From Clostridia bacterium (GTDB taxonomy: Bacteria > Bacillota_A > Clostridia > Oscillospirales > CAG-272): a stretch of 64,000 nt of DNA. The notes below the pieces were generated by a model. It was not told the DNA's origin, did no database searches, and was given only the letters and a program-made list of their open reading frames with translations. This document shows positions 1-9,281 of this stretch, in pieces. The number at the start of each line of letters is the position of its first letter. Within the stretch, counting starts at the first letter, position 1. Both the position numbers and the translations under genes were made by a program. The stretch covers positions 1 to 64,000 of the forward strand of contig JAFUJS010000023.1 of NCBI GenBank assembly GCA_017468115.1, in the 5' to 3' direction.

Positions 1-2
1 AA

Positions 3-686
3 GGAAAGAAATATGTTGCTAACGCTCAGCTTATCGATTCTACAAAGCTTTACGATCCAGCTGAGGCTATGGAGCTTGTTTGCAAGACAGCTACTGCTAA
101 GTTTGATGAAACCGTTGAGGTTCACGTTCGTCTCGGTGTTGACTCCCGTCACGCTGACCAACAGGTAAGAGGCGCTGTTGTTCTCCCACATGGTACAGGT
201 AAGAAGGTTCGTACACTTGTATTCGCTCGTGGCGACAAGGCTAAGGCTGCTGAGGACGCCGGTGCTGATTATGTTGGTGCTGAGGACTATGTTGAAAAGA
301 TTACTAAGGAAAACTGGTTTGAGTTTGACGTAGTTATTGCTACACCTGATATGATGGGTGTTATCGGTCGTCTCGGTAAGGTTCTTGGTCCTAAGGGACT
401 TATGCCTAACCCAAAGGCTGGTACTGTTACAATGGATACTGCTAAGGCTGTTACAGAGGCTAAGGCCGGTAAGATTGAGTACCGTCTTGACAAGACAAAC
501 ATTATCCACTGCCCTATCGGTAAGGCTTCCTTCGGTATGGAGAAGCTTGGCGAAAACTTTGCTACCTTGCTTGGCGCTATCGTTAAGGCTAAGCCAGCTG
601 CTGCAAAGGGTCAGTACATTAAGAGCTGTACAGTAGCTTCTACAATGGGCCCTGGTATCAAGGTTAACAGCGCAAAGATTGACTAA
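3..686 (+). CDS. rplA: 50S ribosomal protein L1, 5'-partial
   Basis: This is ribosomal protein L1 of the large-subunit stalk base. The reading frame is open from base 3, and the residues ahead of the first internal Met ([11 protein letters not shown]) match the L1 N-terminus, so only a few codons are cut off by the window edge. The protein has the usual L1 core, with [11 protein letters not shown] and the [15 protein letters not shown] loop. In Firmicutes L1 follows L11 and represses its own operon by binding an mRNA mimic of its rRNA site. The gene ends with an intrinsic terminator, so it is the last gene of its transcript here. Confidence 0.97.
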   Translation, partial: GKKYVANAQLIDSTKLYDPAEAMELVCKTATAKFDETVEVHVRLGVDSRHADQQVRGAVVLPHGTGKKVRTLVFARGDKAKAAEDAGADYVGAEDYVEKITKENWFEFDVVIATPDMMGVIGRLGKVLGPKGLMPNPKAGTVTMDTAKAVTEAKAGKIEYRLDKTNIIHCPIGKASFGMEKLGENFATLLGAIVKAKPAAAKGQYIKSCTVASTMGPGIKVNSAKID

Positions 687-700
687 TTTATAGTAAATTA

Positions 701-728
701 CTCCTCGGATTTTCCGAGGAGTTTTTTT
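701..728 (+). terminator. Terminator after rplA
   Basis: A perfect 9-bp stem (CTCCTCGGA / TCCGAGGAG) with a 3-nt loop is followed by seven T residues. Confidence 0.92.
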
Positions 729-806
729 ATCTTGTTTTTTTCTATTCTCTGTTATATAATAAATGTAGGAACGCCTTGCGAGGCATATTTGAAGGGTGGT
801 GTTAAA

Positions 807-2894
807 TTGAAGCGTGCTTGTTTATTTATATGTCTAATTACACTATTATTGGTTTTTTGCGCATGCTCCACTACTGTTACAAATACGATTAAGGCTGAGT
901 ATGTTGCCGCCGAGGGTGGGCATATTAGCGGAGAATCAACCCAAAGTGTTCAGGTTGAACAGGGACTTTCTCACACCTTTAGTCAGGTTAGTGCTGTTGC
1001 AAATAAGGGCTATACCTTTGCCGGCTGGGATGATGGATGCACAGAGGCTAGCCGTACAGACACCTTGAGTGAAAGCAAGACCTTTACTGCTCTTTTTAAT
1101 AAAATTCCACCTATTGTTGCCGAATATATAGCAACGCCCGGTGGGTCTATTATAGGAAAAGCAACTCAGGAAGTTGTTTCGGAAAACGGTCAGGCTGTTT
1201 CCTTTGAAATGGTTATTGCGAAGCCTGATGACGGCTATATTTTCCTTGGCTGGAGCGACGGCTCAACAGAGCTTGCACGCAAGGACACCCTTAGCGAAAG
1301 CAAAACCTTTACTGCTGTATTTAAGCTTGACACCTCGGTTAGTATAAATTACTACACGTCAGAGGGTGGCTATATTGAAGGAAACGATGAGCAGATAAAT
1401 GAGGATGGTGCATTTACAAGTACACAAATTAAAGCTGTGGCGAAGGAAGGCTATCGCTTTACCGGTTGGGATGACGGTGTTACAACACCTGAAAGAAGTG
1501 ATTTTGCAGAGAAAAGCAAAACCTTTGTTGCTTATTTTATAAAGGTACATAATATTACCTTCTCCTGTAACACAATGTGCGGCACAATTGAGGGCGATCT
1601 TAGTCAGACGCTTGATGACGGGCTGCCCATCACTCCTATTGTGGCAACGGCTGAATTTGGTTACAAATTTCTTGGTTGGTCTAATGGTATTAAGGATTCA
1701 ACACTTAATATGAGGGCTAATAGCAGCGGAAATATTGAGGCGATTTTTGTGCCTGAGGGACTTTCTGTGCCTGCTCTTTCCATTAATACCGTGGATTATA
1801 CAGATATAACCTCCAGAGAGGAATATCTTGATTGCTTTGTCAGTCTTACCAACTATGAAAACGAGTTTGAAGATATTTCCGCAAGAATCCGTGGTAGAGG
1901 CAACTCCTCTTGGGAGTACGACAAGCGACCATATAAGCTAAAGTTTGATACACGTGTTGATATGTTTGGTAACGGCGCCGCGAAGGACTGGACACTTATT
2001 GCCAACCATTGCGATTTGAGCCTTTCCAGAAACTATCTGGCGCAGTCTGTGGCTTCTCTGTTTGATTCTATTAACTGCACTACCTCGGTTCAGTTTGTGG
2101 AGCTATACCTGAACTATGAGTACATTGGAGTTTATCTCCTATGCGAGCAAATTGAGGTACAGGAAACAAGAGTCAACATTGACGATGATTTGAGCAAGGT
2201 TGACACAGGTTATCTTTTTGAGATGGATGCCCGTGGAGATGGCTATACCTTCTTTGCCGGTCAAAAGTGCTATGTTATAAAATCTCCCGATACAGACGAC
2301 CCTACATTTACTACTGAACATAAGAATTTTATTAGAGATTATGTCAATAGCTGCCTCACGGCTGTAAATAGCGACGATTATACACTGGTTACAGAGCTTA
2401 TGGATGTTGAAAGCTTTGCTGAGGCGTATGTGGTTTTTGAGCTATTTAACTGTGTTGACGTTGGATATTCCAGCTTCTTTATGTATAAGGATGCGGGTGG
2501 AAAGCTTTGTGCAGGTCCTGTTTGGGACTTTGACAGAAGCCTTGGCATAGTAGGACACAGCTCCGGTGCTAAAAATTATGACACTCTTTGGGCAAAGGAG
2601 CAAAACCCTTGGTTCAATGCTCTACTTACCCACGAGGGATTTGTTGAGCTGGTGAGCCAAAAGATACTCCAGTATAAGGATGCTATTCTTGAAAAGCTTG
2701 ACGAGTGCTACACCTACCTTTATGCCAACAGAGATAGCTTTGATAGAAACTTTGTGCGTTGGGAAATTCTTGGCACCTTTGTTTGGCCAAACGACGACGA
2801 GCTTACAGCTCTTGATACCTGGGATGCGCAGGTTGAATACACAAGGGAATATCTGAAAAACAGCCTTAACTACCTGCTTTCCATTTACGGATAA
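807..2894 (+). CDS. CotH-kinase lipoprotein with InlB-type repeats
   Basis: This is a predicted surface lipoprotein of 695 residues. I start it at TTG 807 because a GGGTGGT ribosome site lies just ahead and the product then opens with KRACLFICL and a lipobox ending FCAC. An upstream in-frame ATG at 732 would put junk before the signal peptide. Residues of about 30-330 hold four beta-repeat units, each with a GW(D/S)DG or GWSNG core, as in Listeria-Bacteroides/InlB repeats. The C-terminal half is a CotH domain (RGRGNSSWEYDKRPYKLKF, WDFDRSLG). CotH proteins include atypical protein kinases of spore coats; in Clostridia, CotH lipoproteins also occur with cellulose or exopolysaccharide gene sets. 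Its substrate here is unknown. It is monocistronic. Confidence 0.88.
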   Translation: MKRACLFICLITLLLVFCACSTTVTNTIKAEYVAAEGGHISGESTQSVQVEQGLSHTFSQVSAVANKGYTFAGWDDGCTEASRTDTLSESKTFTALFNKIPPIVAEYIATPGGSIIGKATQEVVSENGQAVSFEMVIAKPDDGYIFLGWSDGSTELARKDTLSESKTFTAVFKLDTSVSINYYTSEGGYIEGNDEQINEDGAFTSTQIKAVAKEGYRFTGWDDGVTTPERSDFAEKSKTFVAYFIKVHNITFSCNTMCGTIEGDLSQTLDDGLPITPIVATAEFGYKFLGWSNGIKDSTLNMRANSSGNIEAIFVPEGLSVPALSINTVDYTDITSREEYLDCFVSLTNYENEFEDISARIRGRGNSSWEYDKRPYKLKFDTRVDMFGNGAAKDWTLIANHCDLSLSRNYLAQSVASLFDSINCTTSVQFVELYLNYEYIGVYLLCEQIEVQETRVNIDDDLSKVDTGYLFEMDARGDGYTFFAGQKCYVIKSPDTDDPTFTTEHKNFIRDYVNSCLTAVNSDDYTLVTELMDVESFAEAYVVFELFNCVDVGYSSFFMYKDAGGKLCAGPVWDFDRSLGIVGHSSGAKNYDTLWAKEQNPWFNALLTHEGFVELVSQKILQYKDAILEKLDECYTYLYANRDSFDRNFVRWEILGTFVWPNDDELTALDTWDAQVEYTREYLKNSLNYLLSIYG

Positions 2895-2896
2895 AG

Positions 2897-2923
2897 AAAA
2901 AGACCTCTTTCGAGGTCTTTTTT
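2897..2923 (+). terminator. Terminator after the CotH gene
   Basis: The stem AAGACCTC / GAGGTCTT with loop TTTC is followed by a T-run. A weaker, imperfect hairpin with the same AAGACCTC start follows at about 2962-2988. The rest up to 3110 shows no gene; it looks like degenerate intergenic repeat DNA. Confidence 0.85.
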
Positions 2924-3111
2924 ATATGCATTTAGCGAGGAGTGCACCACAGGTAAAACAAAAAAGACCTCCAAACGGAAGTCTTTTTGTATACTGTAAA
3001 AGTAATTATCTGCGACTCGCCTTCGGCTCCCTGCATAAATTCCTCCTAGCCAATCGCACTTCGCTCTGCTCGTGTTCTTGGGGAGTTATTTATCTTTGCT
3101 CGCAAGATATA

Positions 3112-3148
3112 AAACAAAAAACCTCCGAAATATCGGAGGTTTTTTGTT
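3112..3148 (-). terminator. Terminator of the rplM-rpsI operon
   Basis: ACCTCCGA / TCGGAGGT stem with A- and T-runs on both sides. It works for rpsI on the minus strand and could also stop transcription from the left. Confidence 0.9.
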
Positions 3149-3550
3149 TTATCTCTTGCTGAACTGTGGTGCACGACGAGCAGCCTTGAGACCATACTTC
3201 TTTCTTTCCTTCATACGTGGGTCACGTGTGAGGAAGCCGGCAGCCTTGAGGGCGCCTCTGTATGTTTCGTCAGCTACGAGGAGTGCTCTTGCAATGCCGT
3301 GACGGATTGCGCCAGCCTGACCTGAGATACCACCACCAACAACATTAGCAACAATGTCGTACTTACCGATTGTTTCGGTAACCTCGAGTGGTTGGTTTAC
3401 GATGAGCTTAAGTGTTTCAAGACCAAAGTATTGGTCGATGTCCTTACCGTTGATAGTAATTGCACCTGTACCTGGATAAAGACGAACACGAGCTACAGAT
3501 TTCTTTCTTCTACCTGTTCCGTAGAAATATGGTTTAGCACTTGTATACAT
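3149..3550 (-). CDS. rpsI: 30S ribosomal protein S9
   Basis: This is S9, whose C-terminal basic tail reaches the P-site tRNA. At 133 residues it has the family's normal length. The motifs [33 protein letters not shown] and the basic end [19 protein letters not shown] are all present, ending in the conserved SKR. It lies 21 bp after rplM in the standard L13-S9 operon, with its own SD, and ends at a strong terminator. Confidence 0.98.
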   Translation of the reverse strand: MYTSAKPYFYGTGRRKKSVARVRLYPGTGAITINGKDIDQYFGLETLKLIVNQPLEVTETIGKYDIVANVVGGGISGQAGAIRHGIARALLVADETYRGALKAAGFLTRDPRMKERKKYGLKAARRAPQFSKR

Positions 3551-3571
3551 TTTCTTCTATCCTTTCCAAGT

Positions 3572-4000
3572 TTATTTTACTTCAACTGCAATAGGTGTTT
3601 GAGCCTGTTGGTTGTGGTTAGCGCCAGCGTATACCTTAAGTCTTGTAAGGGACTTAGCGCCGATTGAGTTGTGTGGAAGCATACCCTTTACAGCAAGCTC
3701 CATAGCGAGCTCCGGACGGGTAGCCATAAGTGTCTTGTACTGTACTTCCTTAAGACCGCCGATGTAGCCGGAGTGTCTTCTGTAGTACTTCTGCTCAAGC
3801 TTCTTACCTGTAAGAATAGCCTTTGAAGCATTGATGATAATAACGAATTCACCACAGTCTGCATGAGGTGTGAATTCCGGACGGTGCTTACCTCTCAAAA
3901 TGTTAGCAGCAGCAACAGCTGTCTTACCAAGAGGTCTGTTTGCAGCATCGATAACATACCATTTGCGCTCAATGGTGTTGTTAGCCATAAATGTTGACAT
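3572..4000 (-). CDS. rplM: 50S ribosomal protein L13
   Basis: This is L13, an early assembly protein of the large subunit, with 142 residues. The start at 4000 ([16 protein letters not shown]) is chosen over an ATG 15 bp upstream because that upstream ATG overlaps the GGAGG ribosome site itself. The conserved features are [15 protein letters not shown], the [13 protein letters not shown] core, and [20 protein letters not shown]. It is the first gene of the rplM-rpsI operon, behind a full-consensus sigma-A promoter and a short leader. Confidence 0.98.
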   Translation of the reverse strand: MSTFMANNTIERKWYVIDAANRPLGKTAVAAANILRGKHRPEFTPHADCGEFVIIINASKAILTGKKLEQKYYRRHSGYIGGLKEVQYKTLMATRPELAMELAVKGMLPHNSIGAKSLTRLKVYAGANHNQQAQTPIAVEVK

Positions 4001-4026
4001 TTTTGTTTCCTCCAATAGATTAAGAT

Positions 4027-4085
4027 GGGCATATGCCCTTGTTTTATTGCTTGATTATTATAGCATTAGTTTAATTTAATGTCAA
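4027..4085 (-). promoter_or_regulatory. rplM promoter and leader palindrome
   Basis: Reading leftwards, TTGACA at 4085-4080, a 17-bp spacer, and an extended TGCTATAAT with TATAAT at 4062-4057. This is a perfect sigma-A promoter. The 5' leader of about 50 nt carries the palindrome GGGCATATGCCC at 4027-4038 ahead of the SD. Firmicutes L13 leaders are known autoregulatory RNAs; whether this hairpin is one is inference. Confidence 0.85.
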
Positions 4086-4120
4086 CACTTTTTTTGAGAA
4101 AAATTAAAAAGTTTGGCAAA

Positions 4121-4165
4121 TGCTCGTTTTTTCTCTTGTTTTCTCGTTTTTTCTCTTGATTTCTC
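4121..4165. repeat. 20-bp tandem repeat upstream of the rplM promoter
   Basis: Two 20-bp units of (T/G)CTCGTTTTTTCTCTTG plus a third partial copy. Read on the minus strand they are purine-rich and lie just upstream of the -35 box. Confidence 0.75.
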
Positions 4166-4180
4166 AATAATTATTTTACA

Positions 4181-4208
4181 AAAAAAGAGCCGTTTTTCGG
4201 CTCCTTTT
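4181..4208 (-). terminator. Terminator of the ftsK/tmk/DJ-1/FTHF ligase group
   Basis: GAGCCG / CGGCTC stem flanked by A- and T-runs, just beyond the stop codon at 4212. Confidence 0.88.
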
Positions 4209-4211
4209 TAA

Positions 4212-4808
4212 TTATTTCTTTTGTGGTTTAATTGACTTTATGCCGTTTTCGGTAATCATAATATCGCAATGCTTATCATACTTGCCTCGTGGCAGAGTCG
4301 GCAGTATAAGATTGCTATATACAATTCCTATGGTGGAGCCAAGAAAGCCGTTCATGAACTTGTCGTAATAGCCCTTGCCATAGCCAAGTCGATAGCCATA
4401 TACATCAAAGGCAAGCCCCGGCACGTAGCAAACTGCCACACCCGGAGTTGTCTCGGGGTCGTATACCGGTGCATCCTCACTTGGCTCTCTTATGCCGTAG
4501 GCGCAGGGAGCAAGCTCATCTAAGGAGTCTACGAAATGAAATTTCATAGTCCTTTCCTCAACGTTACATTTTGGGAAGGCAACTCGCTTTCCCTTCTGTC
4601 TTGCCAGCTCAAAGATTGGCAAAATATCAATTTCAGATTTGATTGGCGCATATAGTAGGATAATTTCTGCGTGCCTAAAGCTGATTAATGAAGCTATGGT
4701 GTCGCAAATTTTTTTATCCTTAATCCTTCTTTCCTCGGGTGTCATGGCATTGCGTATATCAGAGCAGTCTTTTCTTATAGCATCCTTTTCTCTTTTTATC
4801 GGTGTCAT
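4212..4808 (-). CDS. 5-formyltetrahydrofolate cyclo-ligase
   Basis: This ATP-dependent enzyme converts 5-formyl-THF to 5,10-methenyl-THF and so returns stored folate to one-carbon metabolism. Its 198 residues match the family. Visible landmarks are the N-terminal basic helix (KDCSDIRNAMTPEERRIKDK), the substrate strand YAPIKSEIDILPI, and the signature LGYGKGYYDKF near the C-terminus. It is the last gene after the DJ-1 gene, 16 bp downstream, and ends at an intrinsic terminator. Confidence 0.95.
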   Translation of the reverse strand: MTPIKREKDAIRKDCSDIRNAMTPEERRIKDKKICDTIASLISFRHAEIILLYAPIKSEIDILPIFELARQKGKRVAFPKCNVEERTMKFHFVDSLDELAPCAYGIREPSEDAPVYDPETTPGVAVCYVPGLAFDVYGYRLGYGKGYYDKFMNGFLGSTIGIVYSNLILPTLPRGKYDKHCDIMITENGIKSIKPQKK

Positions 4809-4824
4809 GGCGCATTCCTTCCTT

Positions 4825-5361
4825 TTAATATAAAACGGATTTTTTTAGATTTTCGCGCATTTCCTTGCCACAAAGAGCCTCGATTATTTCAAGTGTAAAG
4901 TCGTGTGCCTTGCCCATTGCACAGCCTGTTATGATATTGCCATCACGCACAACTCCTGTGGTGATTTTAGCGCCCAAAAGCTCCTTTTCAAAGCCCGGGT
5001 AGCAGGTTGCATTCTTACCCTGTAAAAGTCCTCTTTTACCAAGTATACAGGGGGCTGCACATATTGCAGAAATAAGCTTGTCCTCTTTTGTAGCTCTTTC
5101 TATAAAGTAATCAACGGTTTTGCTGTTGTCAAGGTTTTTGGAGCCCGGCATACCCCCCGGCAAAATAATCATATCAAAGGGTGCGCCCTTATCAAGCTCC
5201 TCTTCGGTTATATCACACTCCACCCTTATTCCGTGGGAGCCGCAAATAACCTTACCGCCTATGCCGACGGTTTTAGCGTCAACCCCTGCACGTCTTAAAA
5301 AATCCAAGGGGCAAAGTGCCTCAATCTCCTCAAAGCCTTCAGCCAAAAACATATAAACCAT
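4825..5361 (-). CDS. DJ-1/PfpI-family protein
   Basis: This is a class I glutamine-amidotransferase-fold protein of the DJ-1 (YajL/ThiJ) group. Members act in thiol or glyoxal stress or as small-molecule hydrolases; the exact role here is unknown. The nucleophile elbow ISAICAAPCILG carries the conserved Cys, EGFEEIEAL gives the acidic residue that tunes it, and LPGGMPGSKNL is the oxyanion loop. I use ATG 5361: it has a better distance to the GAGGA SD than GTG 5367, which overlaps the tmk stop. It is translationally linked to tmk. Confidence 0.92.
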   Translation of the reverse strand: MVYMFLAEGFEEIEALCPLDFLRRAGVDAKTVGIGGKVICGSHGIRVECDITEEELDKGAPFDMIILPGGMPGSKNLDNSKTVDYFIERATKEDKLISAICAAPCILGKRGLLQGKNATCYPGFEKELLGAKITTGVVRDGNIITGCAMGKAHDFTLEIIEALCGKEMRENLKKSVLY

Positions 5362-5363
5362 AA

Positions 5364-6026
5364 TCACATTTCCTCTACTATTTGCTTAATTTCCTCGAAA
5401 ATGTCCTCACGGGTGCGGATTTCGTTTCCTTTGTAGCATTTTATTCTGCTCCAGCCCAGATTCTCACAGGAATAAAGGGCGGCATCGTAGCATTTTTCCA
5501 TATATGCTCTATCCAGCTCGTGAATGTCCATTTTTTGACCTGTTTCCTGACTCCTCTTAGCAACAAGGGACAAGGAAAGATGAGGTGGTAATTCAAGATA
5601 CAAAATCAGCTCCGGCTCGGGTAAGCCAAGCTTTGAAAACTCAAAATCCCAAAGCCAATGAAGGAAGCCATCCCATTCTCCCTCAGGCAGCTTGGAAAGC
5701 TGATGAACTGCGTTTGCGCTTGAATATCTGTTAGCTATAACATAGGTGTTCGGGTCCTCAATGTCCTTTTTCCAGTCTGTTACATAGCTTATGTATCTGT
5801 CAGAGGCAAAAAACATTGATGCAGCATATGCATTTGTGTCGGAGGGCTTATTGCCAAGCTTGCCCTCAAGGTACATTTTTACAAAGGCAGAGCTTTCATT
5901 TTCGTACATTGGGAAGGACAAAACCCTTACCCTTTTGCCTTGCTCTCTTAGGTACTGAACAAGCTTTTCGCTTTGTGTACCCTTTCCTGAGCCGTCAAGC
6001 CCATCAATTGCTATAAATTTTCCCAT
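5364..6026 (-). CDS. tmk: dTMP kinase (thymidylate kinase)
   Basis: This enzyme phosphorylates dTMP to dTDP for DNA synthesis. The P-loop is GLDGSGKGTQ at the N-terminus, and IANRYSSANAVHQ stands where most bacterial enzymes have a DR(Y/H) motif, so this is the divergent clostridial subtype. The LID-like region holds AKRSQETGQKMDIHE. Its 220 residues are normal. It lies 52 bp after ftsK and runs straight into the DJ-1 gene, probably as one transcript. Confidence 0.93.
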   Translation of the reverse strand: MGKFIAIDGLDGSGKGTQSEKLVQYLREQGKRVRVLSFPMYENESSAFVKMYLEGKLGNKPSDTNAYAASMFFASDRYISYVTDWKKDIEDPNTYVIANRYSSANAVHQLSKLPEGEWDGFLHWLWDFEFSKLGLPEPELILYLELPPHLSLSLVAKRSQETGQKMDIHELDRAYMEKCYDAALYSCENLGWSRIKCYKGNEIRTREDIFEEIKQIVEEM

Positions 6027-6078
6027 AAATTCTCCAATTTTAAGAGGGCAAGGCTACCTTAATAGTAGCCCTGCTTCT

Positions 6079-9000
6079 CTAGTCTGTGTCGTCAGTACGC
6101 CTCATCATAAGCTCACGGAAATCCTCCTTGGAAAGGAGAACATCACGGGGCTTGGAGCCGTTTGCCTCGCCAATATAGCCGCATTCCTCCATTTGGTCGA
6201 TAATGCGGGCAGCACGCTGGAAGCCCAGCCTTAGCTTACGCTGTAGGAAGGATGATGAGATTTTACCCATTTCTGTGGCAAGCTCCAGGGCATTATAGAA
6301 CTCGGGGTCAAATCCGCCGTCATCTGCGTCGGGATTTTGTGTACCCTCATCCTCGTTAAAGCCCTTCTCGCTCTTTGCAAGCTTTGCTGCGTTATTGTCG
6401 ATTTGGTGCATAACCTCCTCGTCGTATTCAGCAGGGGCAGTTTCCTTCCAGAAATCAATTACATTTTGAATTTCAGACGCCTTTACAAAGGAGCCCTGTA
6501 CACGGGCAGGTCTTAGTGCGCCTACAATCTTAACAAGCATATCTCCACGGCTGACAAGCTTATCAGCGCCAACCTCGTCAAGAATGGTTCTTGAGTCAAC
6601 CTGTGATGGCACTCTGAATGCGATACGTGAAGGAATGTTACTTTTGATAAGACCTGTAATAACGTCAACAGATGGACGCTGTGTACCGATGATAATGTGA
6701 ATACCTGCGGCACGTGCCTTCTGAGTAAGTCTTGTTATATGTCCCTCGATGTCGGGAACAGCCATTTTAAGGTCCGCAAGCTCATCAATAACGATAAGAA
6801 TGCGGTACATTTTGTCAGCCGGATAGCCCTCGTCAACCTTCTCGTTGAACTCGTGCAGGTTTCTGACGCCTGCCTGTTCAATGGTTTCAAAGCGCTTTTC
6901 CATCTCTGTAACAGCCCATTGAAGTGCGCCAAGGGATTTCTTAGGCTCACAAACAACAGGTACCAAAAGGTGCGGAACACCGTTGTAGTTGGAAAGCTCA
7001 ACACGCTTAGGGTCAACCAAGATAAGCCTTACCTCGTCCGGGGTTGCCTTATAAAGCAGGCTGACAAGCAAGGAGTTGATGCACACGGATTTACCCATAC
7101 CGGTAGCACCTGCAACCAAAAGGTGAGGTGTTTTTTCAACGTCAACATAAATGTTTTCACCTGAAATACTCTTACCAAGTGCACAATACATCGGGCTTGA
7201 GCTTGACTTGAACTTGGGGTCGTCCAAAAGCTCACGCAAATAAACCATGCTTGTAACACGGTTTGGCACCTCGATACCAACTGCGCTCTTGCCGGGAATC
7301 GGGCACTCAATTCTTAGTCCCTCTGCTGCCAGCTGAAGGGCTATGTCGTCGGTAAGGTTGGCAATGGAACGAACTCTTACGCCCGGCTCCGGAGTAAGCT
7401 CGTATCTTGTTACTGTCGGGCCTCTTGTTACGGTAGAAATTTTTGTCTTTATATTAAAGTTGTTTAGTGTTTCAACGATAATTCTTGCATTTTCCTGAAG
7501 CTCCTCATTTGCCTCCGGACTAAGTCCGATTTCAGCAGGCTCCTGAAGGAAGGAAATTGGTGGGAATTTGTAATTGCGCTTTGGCTTTGGAATAAATACC
7601 TTTTCCGGCTTTTTAGGCTCGGATACAGGCTTAGCCTTAGGTGCAGGTGCCTCATTTAACAATGCATCGTTGTCCTTTTTGGAATCGGTATAGTTAGAGA
7701 TGCTTGGCTTTACTACCGGCTCCTCTTCCTCGTATACATCCTCGTCCTCATAAACCTCTGCGTCCGGTGGCATTTCCTCGTCCTCCTCGTCGTCATCCTC
7801 GACAAAGGTATAAACGGGCTTGCTTACAGGCGGCTGATTTACAGGCTCCTTTACGTATACTGTTTCTTCCTCGGCTTCCTCGTAATCGTCTTGTGGGTCG
7901 TCCTTAGTCTCCTCGTAGTGATATACGGGCTCTACCTTAGGCTCTTCGTAGTGATAGATAGGCTGAGCAGGCTCATCCTTCGGCTCCTCATAGTGGTAAA
8001 CAGGCTCCACCTTTGGCTCCTCATAATGGTATACAGGCTCTTTCTTTGGTTCTTCCTTACTAAAGGTAAAGGTAGGCGTGCTTGTGCTTACATAGGTAGT
8101 ATCCTCAGGCTCCCAAGGAATGTCCTCCTCCTTGTCCTCAACCTTGCTTGCGGTAACGTCAAGCCTTGGCTCCTCATCCTCAACATAGGTGCGAAGCTGT
8201 GGTGAGTTTACAAGTCTGGACTGGCGGAGCTGATCCTCTGCGTCCTCATAATCGTCGGACTTAACAGGAGCATCCTCCTTGTCCTTGTCCTTTTTCTGAT
8301 CTATGAACTTGTTAACATCAAGATATTCCGGCTTTTTGTTTTGAGTGCTCTTAATTAAGCTTTCCTCATCCTCATCCTCGCCATCATCAAAGATGTCAAC
8401 TCTCTTCTTTCTTCTCTTCTTCTTTTCCTTTTTAGCCTTGCTTTCTGCCTTTTCACTCTTGTTCTTCTCTGCAATAGCACTAACCATTGAATATGGTGTG
8501 ATATTGAACATTTGAAGGAACATAAACAGAAGCAACACTAAAACAAGTGCAAATGCAAATACCGGATGGGTCTTTACATATAAGAAATTGCCTATTGCGC
8601 CGCCAAAGATACCGCCGCCGTGGCTTGCAGACTCAATAGCGCTGCCAAATGCGCCATCAACGCCCATACCTGTGTATGGTGCGGCAATTGCGTATAGGAT
8701 ATACCAATCTCCAATACCCTCGCCAAGGGCGGTGATGCCATACTGATTATATTCAATTAAGTGCTGAAGAGTACCAACGCAAAGCACGGTTATAATGCTG
8801 CAAACAACACGCCTGAAGCATATTTTTCTTTTTACGTCGTACTTCCACAAAAATGCGTGGTAAATAAGTCCTAAGGACAGGAAAACTGCCCCAAATAGTG
8901 AAAATGTACCTCTAAGTCCGTTTGCCAAATGGTCCATTGCCAGCTTCTGCCCCATGATTCCCGACAGGGAAACCAAGAAAATCACAGAAACGCTTGCCAA

Positions 9001-9093
9001 AACGCATGGCATTATATTATGAAAATGCTTCCAAAAAGTGCTGGGCTTTTGGTTAGCCTTTTTGCCATTAACCTTTTTCTGCTTGTCCTTCAT
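6079..9093 (-). CDS. ftsK: FtsK/SpoIIIE-type DNA translocase
   Basis: This is a septal DNA pump that clears or packages chromosome across the division or sporulation septum. It has 1004 residues. About four membrane helices fall within residues 25-200, followed by a basic KKEKKKRRKKR patch and a long acidic, low-complexity linker (about 230-520) that contains YHYEEPK repeats. The motor comes next, with Walker A GATGMGKS at residues 662-669 and GTQRPSVDVITG further on. A C-terminal winged-helix gamma domain (KLRLGFQRAARIIDQM) should read KOPS/SRS-like sites. The start has an AAAGGA site 8 bp upstream. FtsK and SpoIIIE cannot be told apart from sequence alone. Confidence 0.95.
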   Translation of the reverse strand: MKDKQKKVNGKKANQKPSTFWKHFHNIMPCVLASVSVIFLVSLSGIMGQKLAMDHLANGLRGTFSLFGAVFLSLGLIYHAFLWKYDVKRKICFRRVVCSIITVLCVGTLQHLIEYNQYGITALGEGIGDWYILYAIAAPYTGMGVDGAFGSAIESASHGGGIFGGAIGNFLYVKTHPVFAFALVLVLLLFMFLQMFNITPYSMVSAIAEKNKSEKAESKAKKEKKKRRKKRVDIFDDGEDEDEESLIKSTQNKKPEYLDVNKFIDQKKDKDKEDAPVKSDDYEDAEDQLRQSRLVNSPQLRTYVEDEEPRLDVTASKVEDKEEDIPWEPEDTTYVSTSTPTFTFSKEEPKKEPVYHYEEPKVEPVYHYEEPKDEPAQPIYHYEEPKVEPVYHYEETKDDPQDDYEEAEEETVYVKEPVNQPPVSKPVYTFVEDDDEEDEEMPPDAEVYEDEDVYEEEEPVVKPSISNYTDSKKDNDALLNEAPAPKAKPVSEPKKPEKVFIPKPKRNYKFPPISFLQEPAEIGLSPEANEELQENARIIVETLNNFNIKTKISTVTRGPTVTRYELTPEPGVRVRSIANLTDDIALQLAAEGLRIECPIPGKSAVGIEVPNRVTSMVYLRELLDDPKFKSSSSPMYCALGKSISGENIYVDVEKTPHLLVAGATGMGKSVCINSLLVSLLYKATPDEVRLILVDPKRVELSNYNGVPHLLVPVVCEPKKSLGALQWAVTEMEKRFETIEQAGVRNLHEFNEKVDEGYPADKMYRILIVIDELADLKMAVPDIEGHITRLTQKARAAGIHIIIGTQRPSVDVITGLIKSNIPSRIAFRVPSQVDSRTILDEVGADKLVSRGDMLVKIVGALRPARVQGSFVKASEIQNVIDFWKETAPAEYDEEVMHQIDNNAAKLAKSEKGFNEDEGTQNPDADDGGFDPEFYNALELATEMGKISSSFLQRKLRLGFQRAARIIDQMEECGYIGEANGSKPRDVLLSKEDFRELMMRRTDDTD
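7893..8055 (-). repeat. In-gene tandem repeats in the FtsK linker
   Basis: About four units of (V/I)YHYEEPKxEP encoded in tandem, with near-identical codons, inside the FtsK linker. This suggests recent expansion of an unstructured spacer. Confidence 0.85.
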
Positions 9094-9146
9094 CGCTTGT
9101 CCTTTCGTAGTGTATTGCCGATAGATATATTTGCAATAATAGTCTT

Positions 9147-9242
9147 AAAAAGAGAGTTACAAACGCACTCTCTTTTGCCGAATATGTATGGTTGTTTTTT
9201 CTCTTATACTTATATAATAACAGAAAAAAATAAAAATTACAA
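9147..9242 (-). promoter_or_regulatory. ftsK promoter and leader hairpin
   Basis: Read leftwards: TTGTAA (9242-9237), 17-bp spacer, TATTAT (9219-9214). The transcript then meets a stem of AAAGAGAGT / ACTCTCTTT followed by T residues (9176-9147), a terminator-like hairpin before the start codon. It may be an attenuator or the end of an opposing transcript. Confidence 0.55.
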
Positions 9243-9281
9243 TATATATTTTCGGCAAAAGTAAAAATTTTTGAGGTAATT

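Noticed and set aside
6697..7164. 155-codon plus-strand ORF inside ftsK
   Set aside because: Pure antisense shadow of the conserved motor domain.
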